DNA of 64,000 bases, taken from Firmicutes bacterium UBA7510. GTDB taxonomy: Bacteria; Bacillota; Clostridia; Tissierellales; Sedimentibacteraceae. Below the pieces are notes generated by a model that did no database searches, had not been told where the DNA came from, and saw nothing but the letters and a program-made list of their open reading frames with translations. Every line of letters starts with the position of its first letter. Within the stretch, counting starts at the first letter, position 1. The DNA lies in the NCBI GenBank assembly GCA_002479485.1, contig DLNM01000020.1, positions 8,941-72,940 of the forward strand. Direction: 5' to 3'. Below, piece by piece: positions 52,914 through 62,051 of the stretch. The position numbers were made by a program, and so were the translations under genes.

Positions 52914-54782
52914 TCACCTACTTTCTGTATATATAGCCATTACCTCGTAAGGTCTAAATGGCTCATTTAAATTACTGTTTTCTAGTATAAATTGCACTTT
53001 ATCCACTTTATTTATCTTGATTTTATCCTCTGCAACTTGCGGAGTTTTATCGACATTAAATGTAAATGCTCCAAAGTCTATATTGGAGAAATCAAAATAT
53101 TTTAATATGTCTGCATAATCTAATATCAATTCTCTTTGATTATCGTATATCGCCCATATTTTACATGATGATTTTACACTTGGACCTAATAAAATAGAAA
53201 AATAACTAAAGTTTTTATTATATGAAAACTCATTGCCATAAAATGTTGGTGTAGACCATATAGCTGATATTGCAACTCCGTTATCGTTATAACTTGCAAG
53301 ACTCCCTATATCTGTATAGAATGAGAATATTTTGCCATCGGTAGTCCCAAAACATAATGTATCGTCTAATAACCACATGCACCTTACAGGTACATTAGTC
53401 CAATAATAACCGTCGTATTGCCTATGTGTGTACGATGATTCACTCATAAAATGTTGACTATCAAGAATATACATTTCCCCATTAATTGCCAACATATAAT
53501 AATCTCTAAAGGTTAAAGCTATAGCATTTTCAAGGTTGAGTTCCTCTAGTAGTCCTCCGTTAAGATTTTTACTTCTTAGTGCTGTTATTTTATTACCTAC
53601 TGTGTCGTTACTAGATACCGCATAAATACCCTCTTTTGTTAGGAATACAGGCTCGTTTCCTATATAAGAATGTGCGTGTTTGGATATACTTCCTAGTCCT
53701 TGATAGTTCATCTTAACAGGGAATGTTGGTTCGCCTTTGCTGTTTAGTTCTCCACTTCTCAGGAATATATTTGCGTTATTTTCTTCGTTGTTCTTGTGTG
53801 TTGCTAAATAGTTATCAACTATTGAATAGCCAACTATTTTAGCACTATCTTGACCTAAAACAGAGTACCAAATATCTCCCCAATAAGTAGGATTGTTAAG
53901 TTCACAATAAAAGTCATAATGAGGTAGTGTTGGATTGCCGCTAGCGAATATTCTGTCGTATGCTCCGTTAACTCCGTACAAAGTGCAAATATCGCATTTA
54001 TTTATTCTATCCTTATACACTTGATTAGTTTTAGAAGATAGAATTTTAATATTAGGCTCTGGCTTTGCTGGACTTTCTCCTGGCGCTGTCACAAAAGTAA
54101 CTTGACCTAATACCAGATTAACAGAGTAATGTGTACCTACTGTTAATTTTTCAAATACACCACTTGAATTCATTTTCCAAACTTCGTCTACGCTATCAAG
54201 ACTAGCGCTTGCTAGTTGATACACAGTGGCTGTAGTTGTTCCGCTAAATGTTTCCCACCTTTTAGGTTGCAATAAATTAATAGGCTCGTATGCTGCTCCG
54301 CCACCTGTAGGAGTTTTAGCAATTAAAACAGTTGGAATGTATGCAACACTTTCAACTGTAACTATATTTGTTCCGTCGTATTGAAGAAGCTTTAATCCGT
54401 CAAATATATACAATTTCCCGCTTATCTGTATTGACTTTGATAGTTTGTCGTTGGCTGCTGCATAAAGTGATGTACCGACTTTTTTAGTAGCATTATTCCA
54501 ACTATAGATTGATGTACCTATATGAATTATGTATTTGTTTTCCGTTGCTGTAACTAGAGTGTGAAATCCGTTTACATTGCCTGTTTTAGTGTCTAACAAG
54601 TGATACCCCATTCTTTTGCGTGGTTTACCTAGTGTATCTCTTATCATATTTACACAATTAGGTGAATAGTTTGGGTGGACATTTGAATCATCATTTGTCA
54701 TATCGCAACCGTAAAAGTTATCCAGTTTAAATTTATATTGTGTTGGCGCTGCGCTTCTTCGTCTTGGTGTTGATTTATACAT
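52914..54782 (-). CDS. Beta-propeller tail nozzle/stabilisation protein
   Basis: 622 aa, almost all beta. Repeated aromatic-rich strands (IIHIGTSIYSWNN, KLYIFDGLKLLQYDG, NEPVFLTKEGIYAVSSND, TLCFGTTDGKIFSFYTD) indicate a beta-propeller like P22 gp10 or T7 gp12 nozzle subunits. It starts 10 bp after the adaptor gene. Assignment rests on fold pattern and position. Confidence 0.7.
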   Translation of the reverse strand: MYKSTPRRRSAAPTQYKFKLDNFYGCDMTNDDSNVHPNYSPNCVNMIRDTLGKPRKRMGYHLLDTKTGNVNGFHTLVTATENKYIIHIGTSIYSWNNATKKVGTSLYAAANDKLSKSIQISGKLYIFDGLKLLQYDGTNIVTVESVAYIPTVLIAKTPTGGGAAYEPINLLQPKRWETFSGTTTATVYQLASASLDSVDEVWKMNSSGVFEKLTVGTHYSVNLVLGQVTFVTAPGESPAKPEPNIKILSSKTNQVYKDRINKCDICTLYGVNGAYDRIFASGNPTLPHYDFYCELNNPTYWGDIWYSVLGQDSAKIVGYSIVDNYLATHKNNEENNANIFLRSGELNSKGEPTFPVKMNYQGLGSISKHAHSYIGNEPVFLTKEGIYAVSSNDTVGNKITALRSKNLNGGLLEELNLENAIALTFRDYYMLAINGEMYILDSQHFMSESSYTHRQYDGYYWTNVPVRCMWLLDDTLCFGTTDGKIFSFYTDIGSLASYNDNGVAISAIWSTPTFYGNEFSYNKNFSYFSILLGPSVKSSCKIWAIYDNQRELILDYADILKYFDFSNIDFGAFTFNVDKTPQVAEDKIKINKVDKVQFILENSNLNEPFRPYEVMAIYTESR

Positions 54783-54792
54783 AATTCACCCC

Positions 54793-55356
54793 CTAGAATA
54801 ATCTAACCCCTGTTACAATTCTTACAATAGGTCCATTATCGGTATTAATGTTAGACATAATGGAATCAAACTCACTCATGTATTTGTCGTAAGGTCTTTG
54901 GTCGTCCTCTTTTATTACCATTTGTGCAACTATATAATATGGCACTGCTTGGCACGCATCCTCGTCTAATTCTAAATTAGTCAAATTCTTATCATCAGAG
55001 GATAATATTGTTACTGGATATGCCTTATATTCAAGAGTATAATTCCCCTCTAAATTGCCGTTTAAAGCAATTTTATTTGGCATTAAATATAAATACTCAA
55101 CATTGTCTAAATTGTCGTCGTACACTCTATTTATTTGATATAAATTAACTGGTAAATCGAATTTATCATATGCATTGTTGCTTGTTGTCTTAGTTATTGT
55201 ATAAGTTTTTACTATAGGTTTTGTTTGCGCTATTCTCTTTTGCGCTATATCTAAATAGTCATAAAACTTAGCGAGGTATTCAGTTCTTGAAGTCTTGTTT
55301 ACTTTCATTTCGTCTAATAACATTACTACTTTATTTTCACAACTTGTTACATTCAT
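54793..55356 (-). CDS. Head-tail adaptor protein
   Basis: 187 aa. A helical first part with ALxR-type DYLDIAQKRIAQTKPIVKTYTITKTT, then KFDLPVNLYQINRVYDDN and a helical end LDEDACQAVPYYIVAQMVIKEDDQRPYDKYMSEFDSIM, the pattern of adaptors (P22 gp4-like) that sit under the portal ring. Position between head and tail genes agrees. Confidence 0.7.
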   Translation of the reverse strand: MNVTSCENKVVMLLDEMKVNKTSRTEYLAKFYDYLDIAQKRIAQTKPIVKTYTITKTTSNNAYDKFDLPVNLYQINRVYDDNLDNVEYLYLMPNKIALNGNLEGNYTLEYKAYPVTILSSDDKNLTNLELDEDACQAVPYYIVAQMVIKEDDQRPYDKYMSEFDSIMSNINTDNGPIVRIVTGVRLF

Positions 55357-55377
55357 TTAATCACCTACTTAAAGAAA

Positions 55378-55400
55378 TAAGGGAGGTTTTACCCTCCCAA
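55378..55400 (-). terminator. Hairpin between head and tail genes
   Basis: GGGAGG (55381-55386) and CCTCCC (55393-55398), followed on the minus strand by TTATTTCTTT, just after the decoration gene. Confidence 0.65.
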
Positions 55401-55404
55401 TGAT

Positions 55405-55761
55405 CTAAGGTAATAAAATAGCACCAACTTGTATATCTATGGTGCTTCCTAAAATTATTACTTTGCCTTTGTTTGCTCCTGTTACATTCTTAAACTTGCC
55501 ACTCTCCAAAGAATAAGCGAATGTTTTACCTGCCGCAATGGTTACTGCATAATCCGCTACGCCTTGAATACTATCGCCTTTCTTTATTGTAGCTGTTTGT
55601 GCTGCTGCTCCATTGTTTTTAATTAAAACAACTATCTTGCTATCTTGCCCTTTGAAGTCTACAACCGCGCCGTCTGCTGGTGCTGTTATAGCTGTTAAAG
55701 TTACCTCTCCGCCATTTTCGTTTTGTCCTACTACTGTAGGTATTACATTGATAACTGCCAT
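55405..55761 (-). CDS. Head decoration-like protein
   Basis: 118 aa, all beta: GGEVTLTAITAPADGAVVDFKGQDSKIVVLIKNNGAAAQTATIKKGDSIQG ... VTIAAGKTFAYSLESGKFKN. The Ig-like pattern and its position directly after the coat gene suggest a capsid decoration protein. It has no cysteine. Confidence 0.65.
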   Translation of the reverse strand: MAVINVIPTVVGQNENGGEVTLTAITAPADGAVVDFKGQDSKIVVLIKNNGAAAQTATIKKGDSIQGVADYAVTIAAGKTFAYSLESGKFKNVTGANKGKVIILGSTIDIQVGAILLP

Positions 55762-55778
55762 ATTATATCCTCCTCAAA

Positions 55779-56618
55779 TTAAGCTGTGTACTTAGCATTA
55801 AGTACTATCATTTCTTTTGGTCTTACTATTTTAGCATCGAATAATACGAAACCTTTTACTGCATCTGAGAAACCTTTTTCTGGTCTGTATGCTTCTGTAT
55901 GTGTCATAGGATTTACGAAAGCTACCGCATTGTCTGTTCTAATCATAATCTTATCTTCTGCCCCATTAGAAGCTGTTGCTATATTATTAGACATTTTTAT
56001 GATTACATTGCCGTATTTACCCACTTGACCGTTTTCTAATATTTTAGAGTTGTCTGTATCTAGTGCCGCGTAGGCTTGTTTTAATATCATATAAAATCTT
56101 GGCGATACTGTTATAGTTATTTTACTGTTTTGTCTTACATTTCTTTCATATAACATTCGTAAACACTTGTCTAATTCTGTAAGTACGTTTGATGTAGTAA
56201 TTTCAACAGCGTTCGCGGAATGTTTAATTGCATCAGAAGCTTTTGCAAAATCTGCTATGTACTTATCCATTTCATCAGCTAACCCTTGAGATGTTTCTTT
56301 GCTAAGAGCTTCCATTACTCCGCCAACTGCTTGTCTCTTGTCTATGTCGTCAATCTTGTAATTGAATAAAGCTATTTGTTTAACAGGCATTGTGATTGAT
56401 GTATCCTCTACTGTTTCTGGATCACTTAAAATTATATTCTTGTCTGTAGTCCTAGTGATAGTAGGTTTTCCAACTCCTAAAATCCTTACACTATCACCTA
56501 ATTGTTTTACTTCTCCCTCGTATTTTCTGTTACAGTTTTCAGCAAATACGAACTCTTTTTCTAACTCTCTGTTTATTGCTTCCGCCCATACTGTCGGAAT
56601 AAAATTTTGATATGCCAT
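55779..56618 (-). CDS. Major capsid protein
   Basis: 279 aa, HK97/P22-coat-like. It begins AYQNFIPTVWAEAINRELEKEFVFAENCNRKYEGEVKQLGDSVRILGVGKPTI, the usual start of P22-5-like coat proteins, with an ITVSPRFYMILKQAYA strand and a FRP/YRPEKGF loop near the C-terminus. It follows the scaffold gene by 14 bp, consistent with high-level co-expression. AGGAG precedes the ATG. Confidence 0.85.
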   Translation of the reverse strand: MAYQNFIPTVWAEAINRELEKEFVFAENCNRKYEGEVKQLGDSVRILGVGKPTITRTTDKNIILSDPETVEDTSITMPVKQIALFNYKIDDIDKRQAVGGVMEALSKETSQGLADEMDKYIADFAKASDAIKHSANAVEITTSNVLTELDKCLRMLYERNVRQNSKITITVSPRFYMILKQAYAALDTDNSKILENGQVGKYGNVIIKMSNNIATASNGAEDKIMIRTDNAVAFVNPMTHTEAYRPEKGFSDAVKGFVLFDAKIVRPKEMIVLNAKYTA

Positions 56619-56632
56619 ATTTTATCTCTCCT

Positions 56633-57382
56633 TTACTTTTTCCAAGTTTTCATTGATTTTTGTATTTTTTCAAAGTTTTTACTCACTTCTGCCGATGACA
56701 TTTGTCTTACTTCATCAGCTGTGTATGTTTCTTTTTCTTGCACTGTTTGACTATTCACCGCCCCCGTTATTTGTGGTTTTGGTATTTCTTCCTTTGCTTT
56801 CTTAGCTTGAAGAATTTCATATGCAGTCACACAATCCACTTGCCCCAAACGCATGATGTTTAAATAATCTGTTCCTAAATCTTGTACAGATTTTATATTT
56901 GCGTTTGGATAAGCCTTGTTTATTTCCGCAATATCACCTTCTATAAGCTTTGAAAACTTATATTGTTTTAGTTCTTCAACTTCTGCTTGTAACTGCATTT
57001 CTTTTGCTGTCTGCTGTTCCTGTGCTTCTCTTTCTGCTCTAACTTGCTCTACAGGTTTTTGCGTTTGCTGTGCTTCGAGTATGTCTGCTATTTCTTGTGG
57101 AGAGCCTTTATAACCAAATCCCTCTAATACTTGTAAAAGTCTTTGATTTTCTGATTCGGCCTTTCGTCTAGCAGCCGCGAATCTTGCATTATCCTCTTTT
57201 GATTGCACAGGTTTTTCTACTTCCATTTGAGGATTAGCGACTTCCTCTGCAACTTGTTCTGTTGCAACTTCGCTAGTTTCTGGTGTAGTGTCTTGAGCTG
57301 TAGCGACTTGCTCCGATACGTTACTATCCACTTCATCAGCAAATAACTGTAATTTAAGTGGCAATATAAATTTGTGTTCCAT
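56633..57382 (-). CDS. Scaffolding protein
   Basis: 249 aa, strongly charged and helical, with a long QAEVEELKQYKF-type coiled coil (about 120-165) between Q/E-rich tracts. Such proteins direct coat assembly and are lost at maturation. The ATG at 57382 has AAGGAGG upstream. It precedes the coat gene, the standard order. Confidence 0.78.
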   Translation of the reverse strand: MEHKFILPLKLQLFADEVDSNVSEQVATAQDTTPETSEVATEQVAEEVANPQMEVEKPVQSKEDNARFAAARRKAESENQRLLQVLEGFGYKGSPQEIADILEAQQTQKPVEQVRAEREAQEQQTAKEMQLQAEVEELKQYKFSKLIEGDIAEINKAYPNANIKSVQDLGTDYLNIMRLGQVDCVTAYEILQAKKAKEEIPKPQITGAVNSQTVQEKETYTADEVRQMSSAEVSKNFEKIQKSMKTWKK

Positions 57383-57425
57383 TTGTTCCTCCTTGATTTT
57401 TGCGCTATTCATGCGAATTTTGTGT

Positions 57426-57453
57426 ATAAAAAAAGCACCTTTTATAGTGCTTT
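57426..57453 (-). terminator. Hairpin between portal and scaffold genes
   Basis: AAAGCAC (57432-57438) and GTGCTTT (57447-57453) followed by T7 on the minus strand, 44 nt before the scaffold start. Confidence 0.75.
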
Positions 57454-57459
57454 GATTAA

Positions 57460-57663
57460 CTATTGATTATCTGGGTATTTAACCTCAATTGCAGGGTTAT
57501 TTTGCTCTAAAAAATCATGTCTTACTTCTCCTAGCTCCTTTTGATAGTCTATGCAATTAGGGTTGTTACAAGCTAATACTTGTACCATATAAGGCTTGTC
57601 GTCTATCGTTTGTGGTGTTGCTTTTGTTATTATAGGCTCTACATTACATTTGTTGCATTTCAA
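57460..57663 (-). CDS. Small zinc-knuckle phage protein
   Basis: 67 aa beginning MKCNKCNVEPI with a second pair CNNPNC near residue 32-37, so a likely single zinc knuckle. It overlaps the portal gene end by 20 nt. Not assigned to a virion function. Confidence 0.65.
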   Translation of the reverse strand: MKCNKCNVEPIITKATPQTIDDKPYMVQVLACNNPNCIDYQKELGEVRHDFLEQNNPAIEVKYPDNQ

Positions 57664-59287
57664 TCGGCATACCTCCTTGTGGAATCATAGGTTGTTGTGG
57701 TAATTGCGGTTGTTCTGGTATTCTTTTCTCTAATATAGCCTTTAATCTTCCCTTTGGTACACTTGAATTGTCGTCTAACAACTCAACGTATTCTTCTAAA
57801 GTAATATGCTTTTGTGAGAATAAATTATCTAATGCTTGTTGCTGTGCATACTTACTAAATGGGTTATTTGGTGCAACATCTATTTTGATATTTACTTTCA
57901 TTTCTTGTAATATCTCTGTAGGTATAGTAGCTATTGTTTCGTATTCTTCTTGTGATAGAGGGTCAACTTCTGTGATTGGTACTTCTATACCTTGTGGATT
58001 ATAAGCAATCCACATGTAATACCAAATTAAAGCAATGTCCTCTACGAACTGCTTAAATGTTGCCTTTTGTTCATTTAATGGTATCGCTGATTGGTCTTGT
58101 ACTGCAATAATAGCTGTTCCACTTGCTTTAGTCGGGTCAATATTGCCGAGAGCGCTATCTCCAGAGCCTACTAAATCTCTTGTAACCTGTACCAACTCGT
58201 CACCAAACTGTTTTGCGTCTGAACTTAGTTGTCGTGGGTTTAAATAGTCTATAATCTCATTAACTTTAAATGGAGCATTTTTACTTATCTCTATTTGTGC
58301 GCCGGCCACATCTAAATTGTCAGCATTTGTTATGTAGTTAGAGTTATAAACTAGCTTAGGAAAAGCACATTGCTGTATTGCTTGTTCTCTCCTTGCTAAG
58401 TTTTTATTAATAGAAACTTGATTAGGTATTAACTGTTCCACTTCTCCAAGTCCTCTAGCACTACCCTTTTTCTTTTGCCATATAAAATTGGCGATAGGGT
58501 ATATTTTTAATGCAACACTTCTTGGATTGGCTTCATCTTTATTTTGACTGAATATTCTTGTTTTTGGTTGATATTCAACAGTTTTCGTACTTCGTGTCAC
58601 AGTTACGACACCGTCTTTATCTTTCGTTAACATTAACAAACAAGAACATTTACCGTCTGTTTTGCTATCAACTTCTTTTCTTGCTTCTTCTGTGAGATTA
58701 TCTGTATCATCATCGGGGACTATATTGTCTATATCTTTCTTGGGTATCTTATTTTGCGCAGCTTCTTCCTTTACATCGCTTACATTCCTGCGCTCATAAA
58801 TAATAATAAACTTTTGTTTTTGTATATCTGGCTCTTGTTCATCTGCGAGAAATACGTTAATGTTGTCTATTATTTGTGCATTTAAATCACCGTCATAGAA
58901 GTAGATATAAGAATCGCCTACTATACAGCTATCTTTTACTACTTCCCAACACTTAATGTCCATTTTATGTAGTTCCCATTGTTGTTTTGCAAAGTCGTTT
59001 AAAACATCGCAAATCTTTTGATGTTCTACTTCTGATAAACCACTCATTGGACTAAACGTTATTGTCATTTCTTGCTGTGCTACTGTAGCAACTTTATATT
59101 CAACTGTTGGTTGTATGATGTTTAAAAATGGTAATTCATCTTCTTTAACATGCGCTATCCCTCGCCATTGTTTGCCGTTAAAGAAATTGTGACACGTTTC
59201 GCTTTTGCTATTTAGTCTTACGCTGTTATGTTGGTCTTTTATCTTTTCGTATTTACTCCATATACCCGTTACTTTTTCATTAAACAA
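57644..59287 (-). CDS. Portal protein
   Basis: 547 aa forming the dodecameric DNA channel at one capsid vertex. The sequence ELPFLNIIQPTVEYKVATVAQQEMTITFSPM, WEVVKDSCIVGDSYIYFY, RGLGEVEQLIPNQVSINKNLARREQAIQQCAFPKLVY and the helical crown region fit portal proteins of P22/SPP1-like design. It sits between terminase and scaffold. Confidence 0.82.
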   Translation of the reverse strand: MFNEKVTGIWSKYEKIKDQHNSVRLNSKSETCHNFFNGKQWRGIAHVKEDELPFLNIIQPTVEYKVATVAQQEMTITFSPMSGLSEVEHQKICDVLNDFAKQQWELHKMDIKCWEVVKDSCIVGDSYIYFYDGDLNAQIIDNINVFLADEQEPDIQKQKFIIIYERRNVSDVKEEAAQNKIPKKDIDNIVPDDDTDNLTEEARKEVDSKTDGKCSCLLMLTKDKDGVVTVTRSTKTVEYQPKTRIFSQNKDEANPRSVALKIYPIANFIWQKKKGSARGLGEVEQLIPNQVSINKNLARREQAIQQCAFPKLVYNSNYITNADNLDVAGAQIEISKNAPFKVNEIIDYLNPRQLSSDAKQFGDELVQVTRDLVGSGDSALGNIDPTKASGTAIIAVQDQSAIPLNEQKATFKQFVEDIALIWYYMWIAYNPQGIEVPITEVDPLSQEEYETIATIPTEILQEMKVNIKIDVAPNNPFSKYAQQQALDNLFSQKHITLEEYVELLDDNSSVPKGRLKAILEKRIPEQPQLPQQPMIPQGGMPIEMQQM

Positions 59288-59512
59288 CTATATCACCACC
59301 TTGAAGTCATTTACTGCGTTCAACTTCTCTTGCCTTTCAACTTCCTCTTTGCTAGGTTTATATTTTTTAGGTATTTTAGGCAATTCTACGTCTGTTTTTA
59401 TTTCTTCCTTGTTCTCTATCTTTTGCATATCTTGTATGGCTTTACGGTATGCATATAAGACTAATAGAGGGTTTATAATACATAAGGCTATAAGTAATAT
59501 GTTAATTGTCAT
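59288..59512 (-). CDS. Small membrane-anchored phage protein
   Basis: 74 aa: one N-terminal hydrophobic helix (INILLIALCIINPLLVLYAY) and a charged, proline-containing soluble tail (ELPKIPKKYKPSKEEVERQEKL). Its stop abuts the portal start. Function unknown. Confidence 0.7.
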   Translation of the reverse strand: MTINILLIALCIINPLLVLYAYRKAIQDMQKIENKEEIKTDVELPKIPKKYKPSKEEVERQEKLNAVNDFKVVI

Positions 59513-59532
59513 TGGCTGTCCTCCCTTTATAT

Positions 59533-59772
59533 CTAATAATGATTAAGCTTGTTTTGGGTCGGTTGATATTCTGTACTGTATTCTGTTTCTTTGTTTTGTT
59601 CTTTGAGTTTTCTATTTTCTTCTTCAAGATAATTAACAGCATTAACAAGTTCATTTACTTTATCCGTAAGCATATTACACATTTTAGCTAGTGTTCTTAC
59701 ATCTCCCCTTGTGTCATGGAATATACCTATACCGTCGCTGTTTCCTATTCTATTGGTTAATCTCTTAATCAT
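59533..59772 (-). CDS. Small coiled-coil phage protein
   Basis: 79 aa with a basic N-terminus and a leucine-spaced helix (LTDKVNELVNAVNYLEEENRKLKEQ). ATGA overlap with the terminase stop couples translation. Not recognised. Confidence 0.65.
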   Translation of the reverse strand: MIKRLTNRIGNSDGIGIFHDTRGDVRTLAKMCNMLTDKVNELVNAVNYLEEENRKLKEQNKETEYSTEYQPTQNKLNHY

Positions 59773-61223
59773 ATTACCCTCACTTTCTCACCTTTCCCAA
59801 GAGGATTAGGCTTTGGTTTTTCAAATTCAAAATTGTAATGTGGTTTTGGTTTTGGTCTTGTGTTTGGCCTTGGCTGCCCACTTGCAAAATATCTTAATGC
59901 GTCAGCACTGTGTGTTAATTCATGAGGATTTTTAGCGTACACATTAGGGTTTTTCTCGTCTTTTAATATGGAGTTTAAACTCTCTATTAAGTTAGGACAG
60001 TTAGTAGTTATTTTTAGATCCGTGGTTGTTATTTCTTTGCCTGTCTGTTCATCTAAAGTGCCATAAGGCTTTAACCATTCCTTTAAGGCAAAACAACCAA
60101 GTTCAAAATCATTACTAACTTTACTTAGTGGTACGCCATTATCCCAAAATATTTCTGACGCGCTCTTTCCTGTGTCCTGACGTCTATTCCATAAATCCGG
60201 TGGAGCAAATGTTTCGTATATATCCTCTTGTGTCATTTCGCATATCTTTTTAGCAGCTTCACTAATTATTAAATCACTTTGCCATAACTCTTTGTAAACT
60301 GTTGCTCTACCTTGATAGTCTAAAGCAACCCAATAACAAGCTAGTTTATCTAGTCCATAATCTAGGAATCTGTAACGTCTGTATTCTTTAGGTATCAAAT
60401 AAGGTTCCATGACATGTATGTGTCTTTCAAATTCTTTAAAATACACACCGCTTGATTTAATAAACTTTGCTTGCCCTAGTTGTTCGTATAGGTCTGGGTT
60501 AGTTTCTTTTAGCTTTTCTATACTCGCTCTTTGGTCTAACGTTAAATATGGGTTATCATGGTGTGTTGATAATACAATTAACACTTTTGTAATGTCTGTT
60601 ACAGTTTTACCGTCGTATTCAAATGTTGTTTCGATATTCTTTTCAAATACTTTCGGTCTTGCGCTATTAGGGAAGTAAGCCAATACCTTATCTGGTTGCT
60701 CTTCAATAAACATTGTATTAACAAAACAATCGGGATTAACAGGATTCATTAATATAGATAATCTTCTGTCTTGTGGTCTGCCACCTCTCAATTGGTGTAA
60801 TAATGCAACAAAGTCGTCATACTCTAACCACTCACCCTCTTCTACTATTATTTCTGTTACTTGGTCTATCGCTTTTACAGCTTTCTTTTGTTGTTCAGAA
60901 GAATAACCACTAAATAGAGCAACATTCTTATTAATTTTATTAATCATTCTTACTGGTGATTGCGTCATCGAATACGCTTCTTCGTGTTCAAATAGTTCAA
61001 TCTTATGCTTTAGTCCTGCATAATAACCTTTTGTTAATCCTGTGTCTAAGTCCTCTATAACTAATAGCTTATAATTGGGTTTAGTTCCTAGATTCATAGC
61101 CATTTCTATTTCACTGTTGTAAGATTTAGAAGAGAAACGACCTCCAACTTGTATAATTACTTTATATTGTTGAGCTAGTACATAATCATAATAAAAAGGC
61201 GTAACTTTGATATCTTTATCCAT
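59769..61223 (-). CDS. Terminase large subunit
   Basis: 484 aa packaging motor. Walker A-like VGGRFSSKSYNSE near the N-terminus, Walker B TEIIVEEGEW, and the RNase H-fold nuclease with RFLDYGLDKLACYWVALD and late acidic residues (HSADALRYF). The ATG at 61223 has AAAGGTG upstream. It directly follows the small subunit. Confidence 0.93.
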   Translation of the reverse strand: MDKDIKVTPFYYDYVLAQQYKVIIQVGGRFSSKSYNSEIEMAMNLGTKPNYKLLVIEDLDTGLTKGYYAGLKHKIELFEHEEAYSMTQSPVRMINKINKNVALFSGYSSEQQKKAVKAIDQVTEIIVEEGEWLEYDDFVALLHQLRGGRPQDRRLSILMNPVNPDCFVNTMFIEEQPDKVLAYFPNSARPKVFEKNIETTFEYDGKTVTDITKVLIVLSTHHDNPYLTLDQRASIEKLKETNPDLYEQLGQAKFIKSSGVYFKEFERHIHVMEPYLIPKEYRRYRFLDYGLDKLACYWVALDYQGRATVYKELWQSDLIISEAAKKICEMTQEDIYETFAPPDLWNRRQDTGKSASEIFWDNGVPLSKVSNDFELGCFALKEWLKPYGTLDEQTGKEITTTDLKITTNCPNLIESLNSILKDEKNPNVYAKNPHELTHSADALRYFASGQPRPNTRPKPKPHYNFEFEKPKPNPLGKGEKVRVI

Positions 61224-61233
61224 AGTCACACCT

Positions 61234-61680
61234 TTATTTCGATATTGTTATTGATGGCATTTTTAACTCGCCCGATAGTTCGGTTTCTTTTTTATCTCGC
61301 CATTCATCTGGTTTTCTATTCTTTAACCAGAATATTTGTGCTGTTGTATCTGGTTGAACTTCTTTTATAACCTCTTTAGTGACTACAAACTCTGCTTGCT
61401 CTGTTTCTTTATTGTATATTCTTTCTTTTGTAACCTCTGTAAAGGTATAACCTAATGCACGTTTTAATAATGCATTCTCGACCTCTATATCTACAACTTC
61501 TTTACCTCTTTTTAAGGACTCTAAAATCTCTAAATGGTCTCTCTTATAATTATAAAGAGTAGCCACGCTTATCCCCATATTATTGGCTATCTGTTCATCA
61601 GTTAAGCCATTCCTTGCCCATGCTTCTAATTTGAGTAAACCCTCAACGGTTAACCATTCTTCGTATTTGCCCTTAGCCAT
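61234..61680 (-). CDS. Terminase small subunit
   Basis: 148 aa. A helix-turn-helix region (WARNGLTDEQIANNMGISVATLYNYKRDH) for DNA recognition, a central oligomerisation helix (EVVDIEVENALLKRALGYTFTEVTKERIY) and a C-terminal tail with WLKNRKPDEWRDK. The ATG at 61680 has GGAGGTGAG upstream. Large subunit follows by 10 bp. Confidence 0.92.
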   Translation of the reverse strand: MAKGKYEEWLTVEGLLKLEAWARNGLTDEQIANNMGISVATLYNYKRDHLEILESLKRGKEVVDIEVENALLKRALGYTFTEVTKERIYNKETEQAEFVVTKEVIKEVQPDTTAQIFWLKNRKPDEWRDKKETELSGELKMPSITISK

Positions 61681-61757
61681 TAAAGGCTCACCTCCTTTAT
61701 TCTTTGTTATGCGCACATATTTGTTATACTTGTTTGTACTCCACGGTACGCTATATG

Positions 61758-61934
61758 TCACTTTCCGTATTTATTCTGTTTAAAACATTCCTTAATACCT
61801 TTATATTTATCGTGAGTTAATATGTCTGGCTCACAATTATGATTTTCACACTTGGGTTTATCTATAGGACAATGGCATACTATTTTATTGTTTTCCCATT
61901 TTAATAATGATTCTACATCTGTTTTACCTTTCAT
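61758..61934 (-). CDS. Small cysteine-rich phage protein
   Basis: 58 aa with six cysteines (VCHCPIDKPKCENHNCEPD and an ECFKQN end), likely metal binding. ATG at 61934 with AAGGTGAG upstream. It precedes the terminase genes; function unknown. Confidence 0.6.
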   Translation of the reverse strand: MKGKTDVESLLKWENNKIVCHCPIDKPKCENHNCEPDILTHDKYKGIKECFKQNKYGK

Positions 61935-61964
61935 ATTCTCACCTTCTTTCAATTTCGGACTTGC

Positions 61965-62017
61965 AAGCACGACGCTCCCATACCATATAGGATTTACTGT
62001 CAGCGAATTACGTGCTT
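61965..62017 (-). other. Long-range inverted repeat before the terminase block
   Basis: AAGCACG (61965-61971) and CGTGCTT (62011-62017) are perfect 7-bp arms enclosing 39 nt in the gap upstream of the terminase genes. It might be a packaging site, a leader structure or chance. Confidence 0.3.
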
Positions 62018-62024
62018 TGCCAAT

Positions 62025-62051
62025 AAAAAAAGAACCCTTTAAGAGTTCTTT
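62025..62051 (-). terminator. Terminator of the membrane coiled-coil gene
   Basis: AAAGAAC (62029-62035) and GTTCTTT (62045-62051) stem followed by T7 on the minus strand, overlapping the stop codon of the upstream gene. Confidence 0.8.

Noticed and set aside
52127..54782. Siphovirus or myovirus tail assignment
   Set aside because: The XkdW/XkdX-like genes suggest long-tailed phages, but no tape measure, tube or sheath gene is present and the beta-propeller nozzle and ejection proteins favour a short tail.
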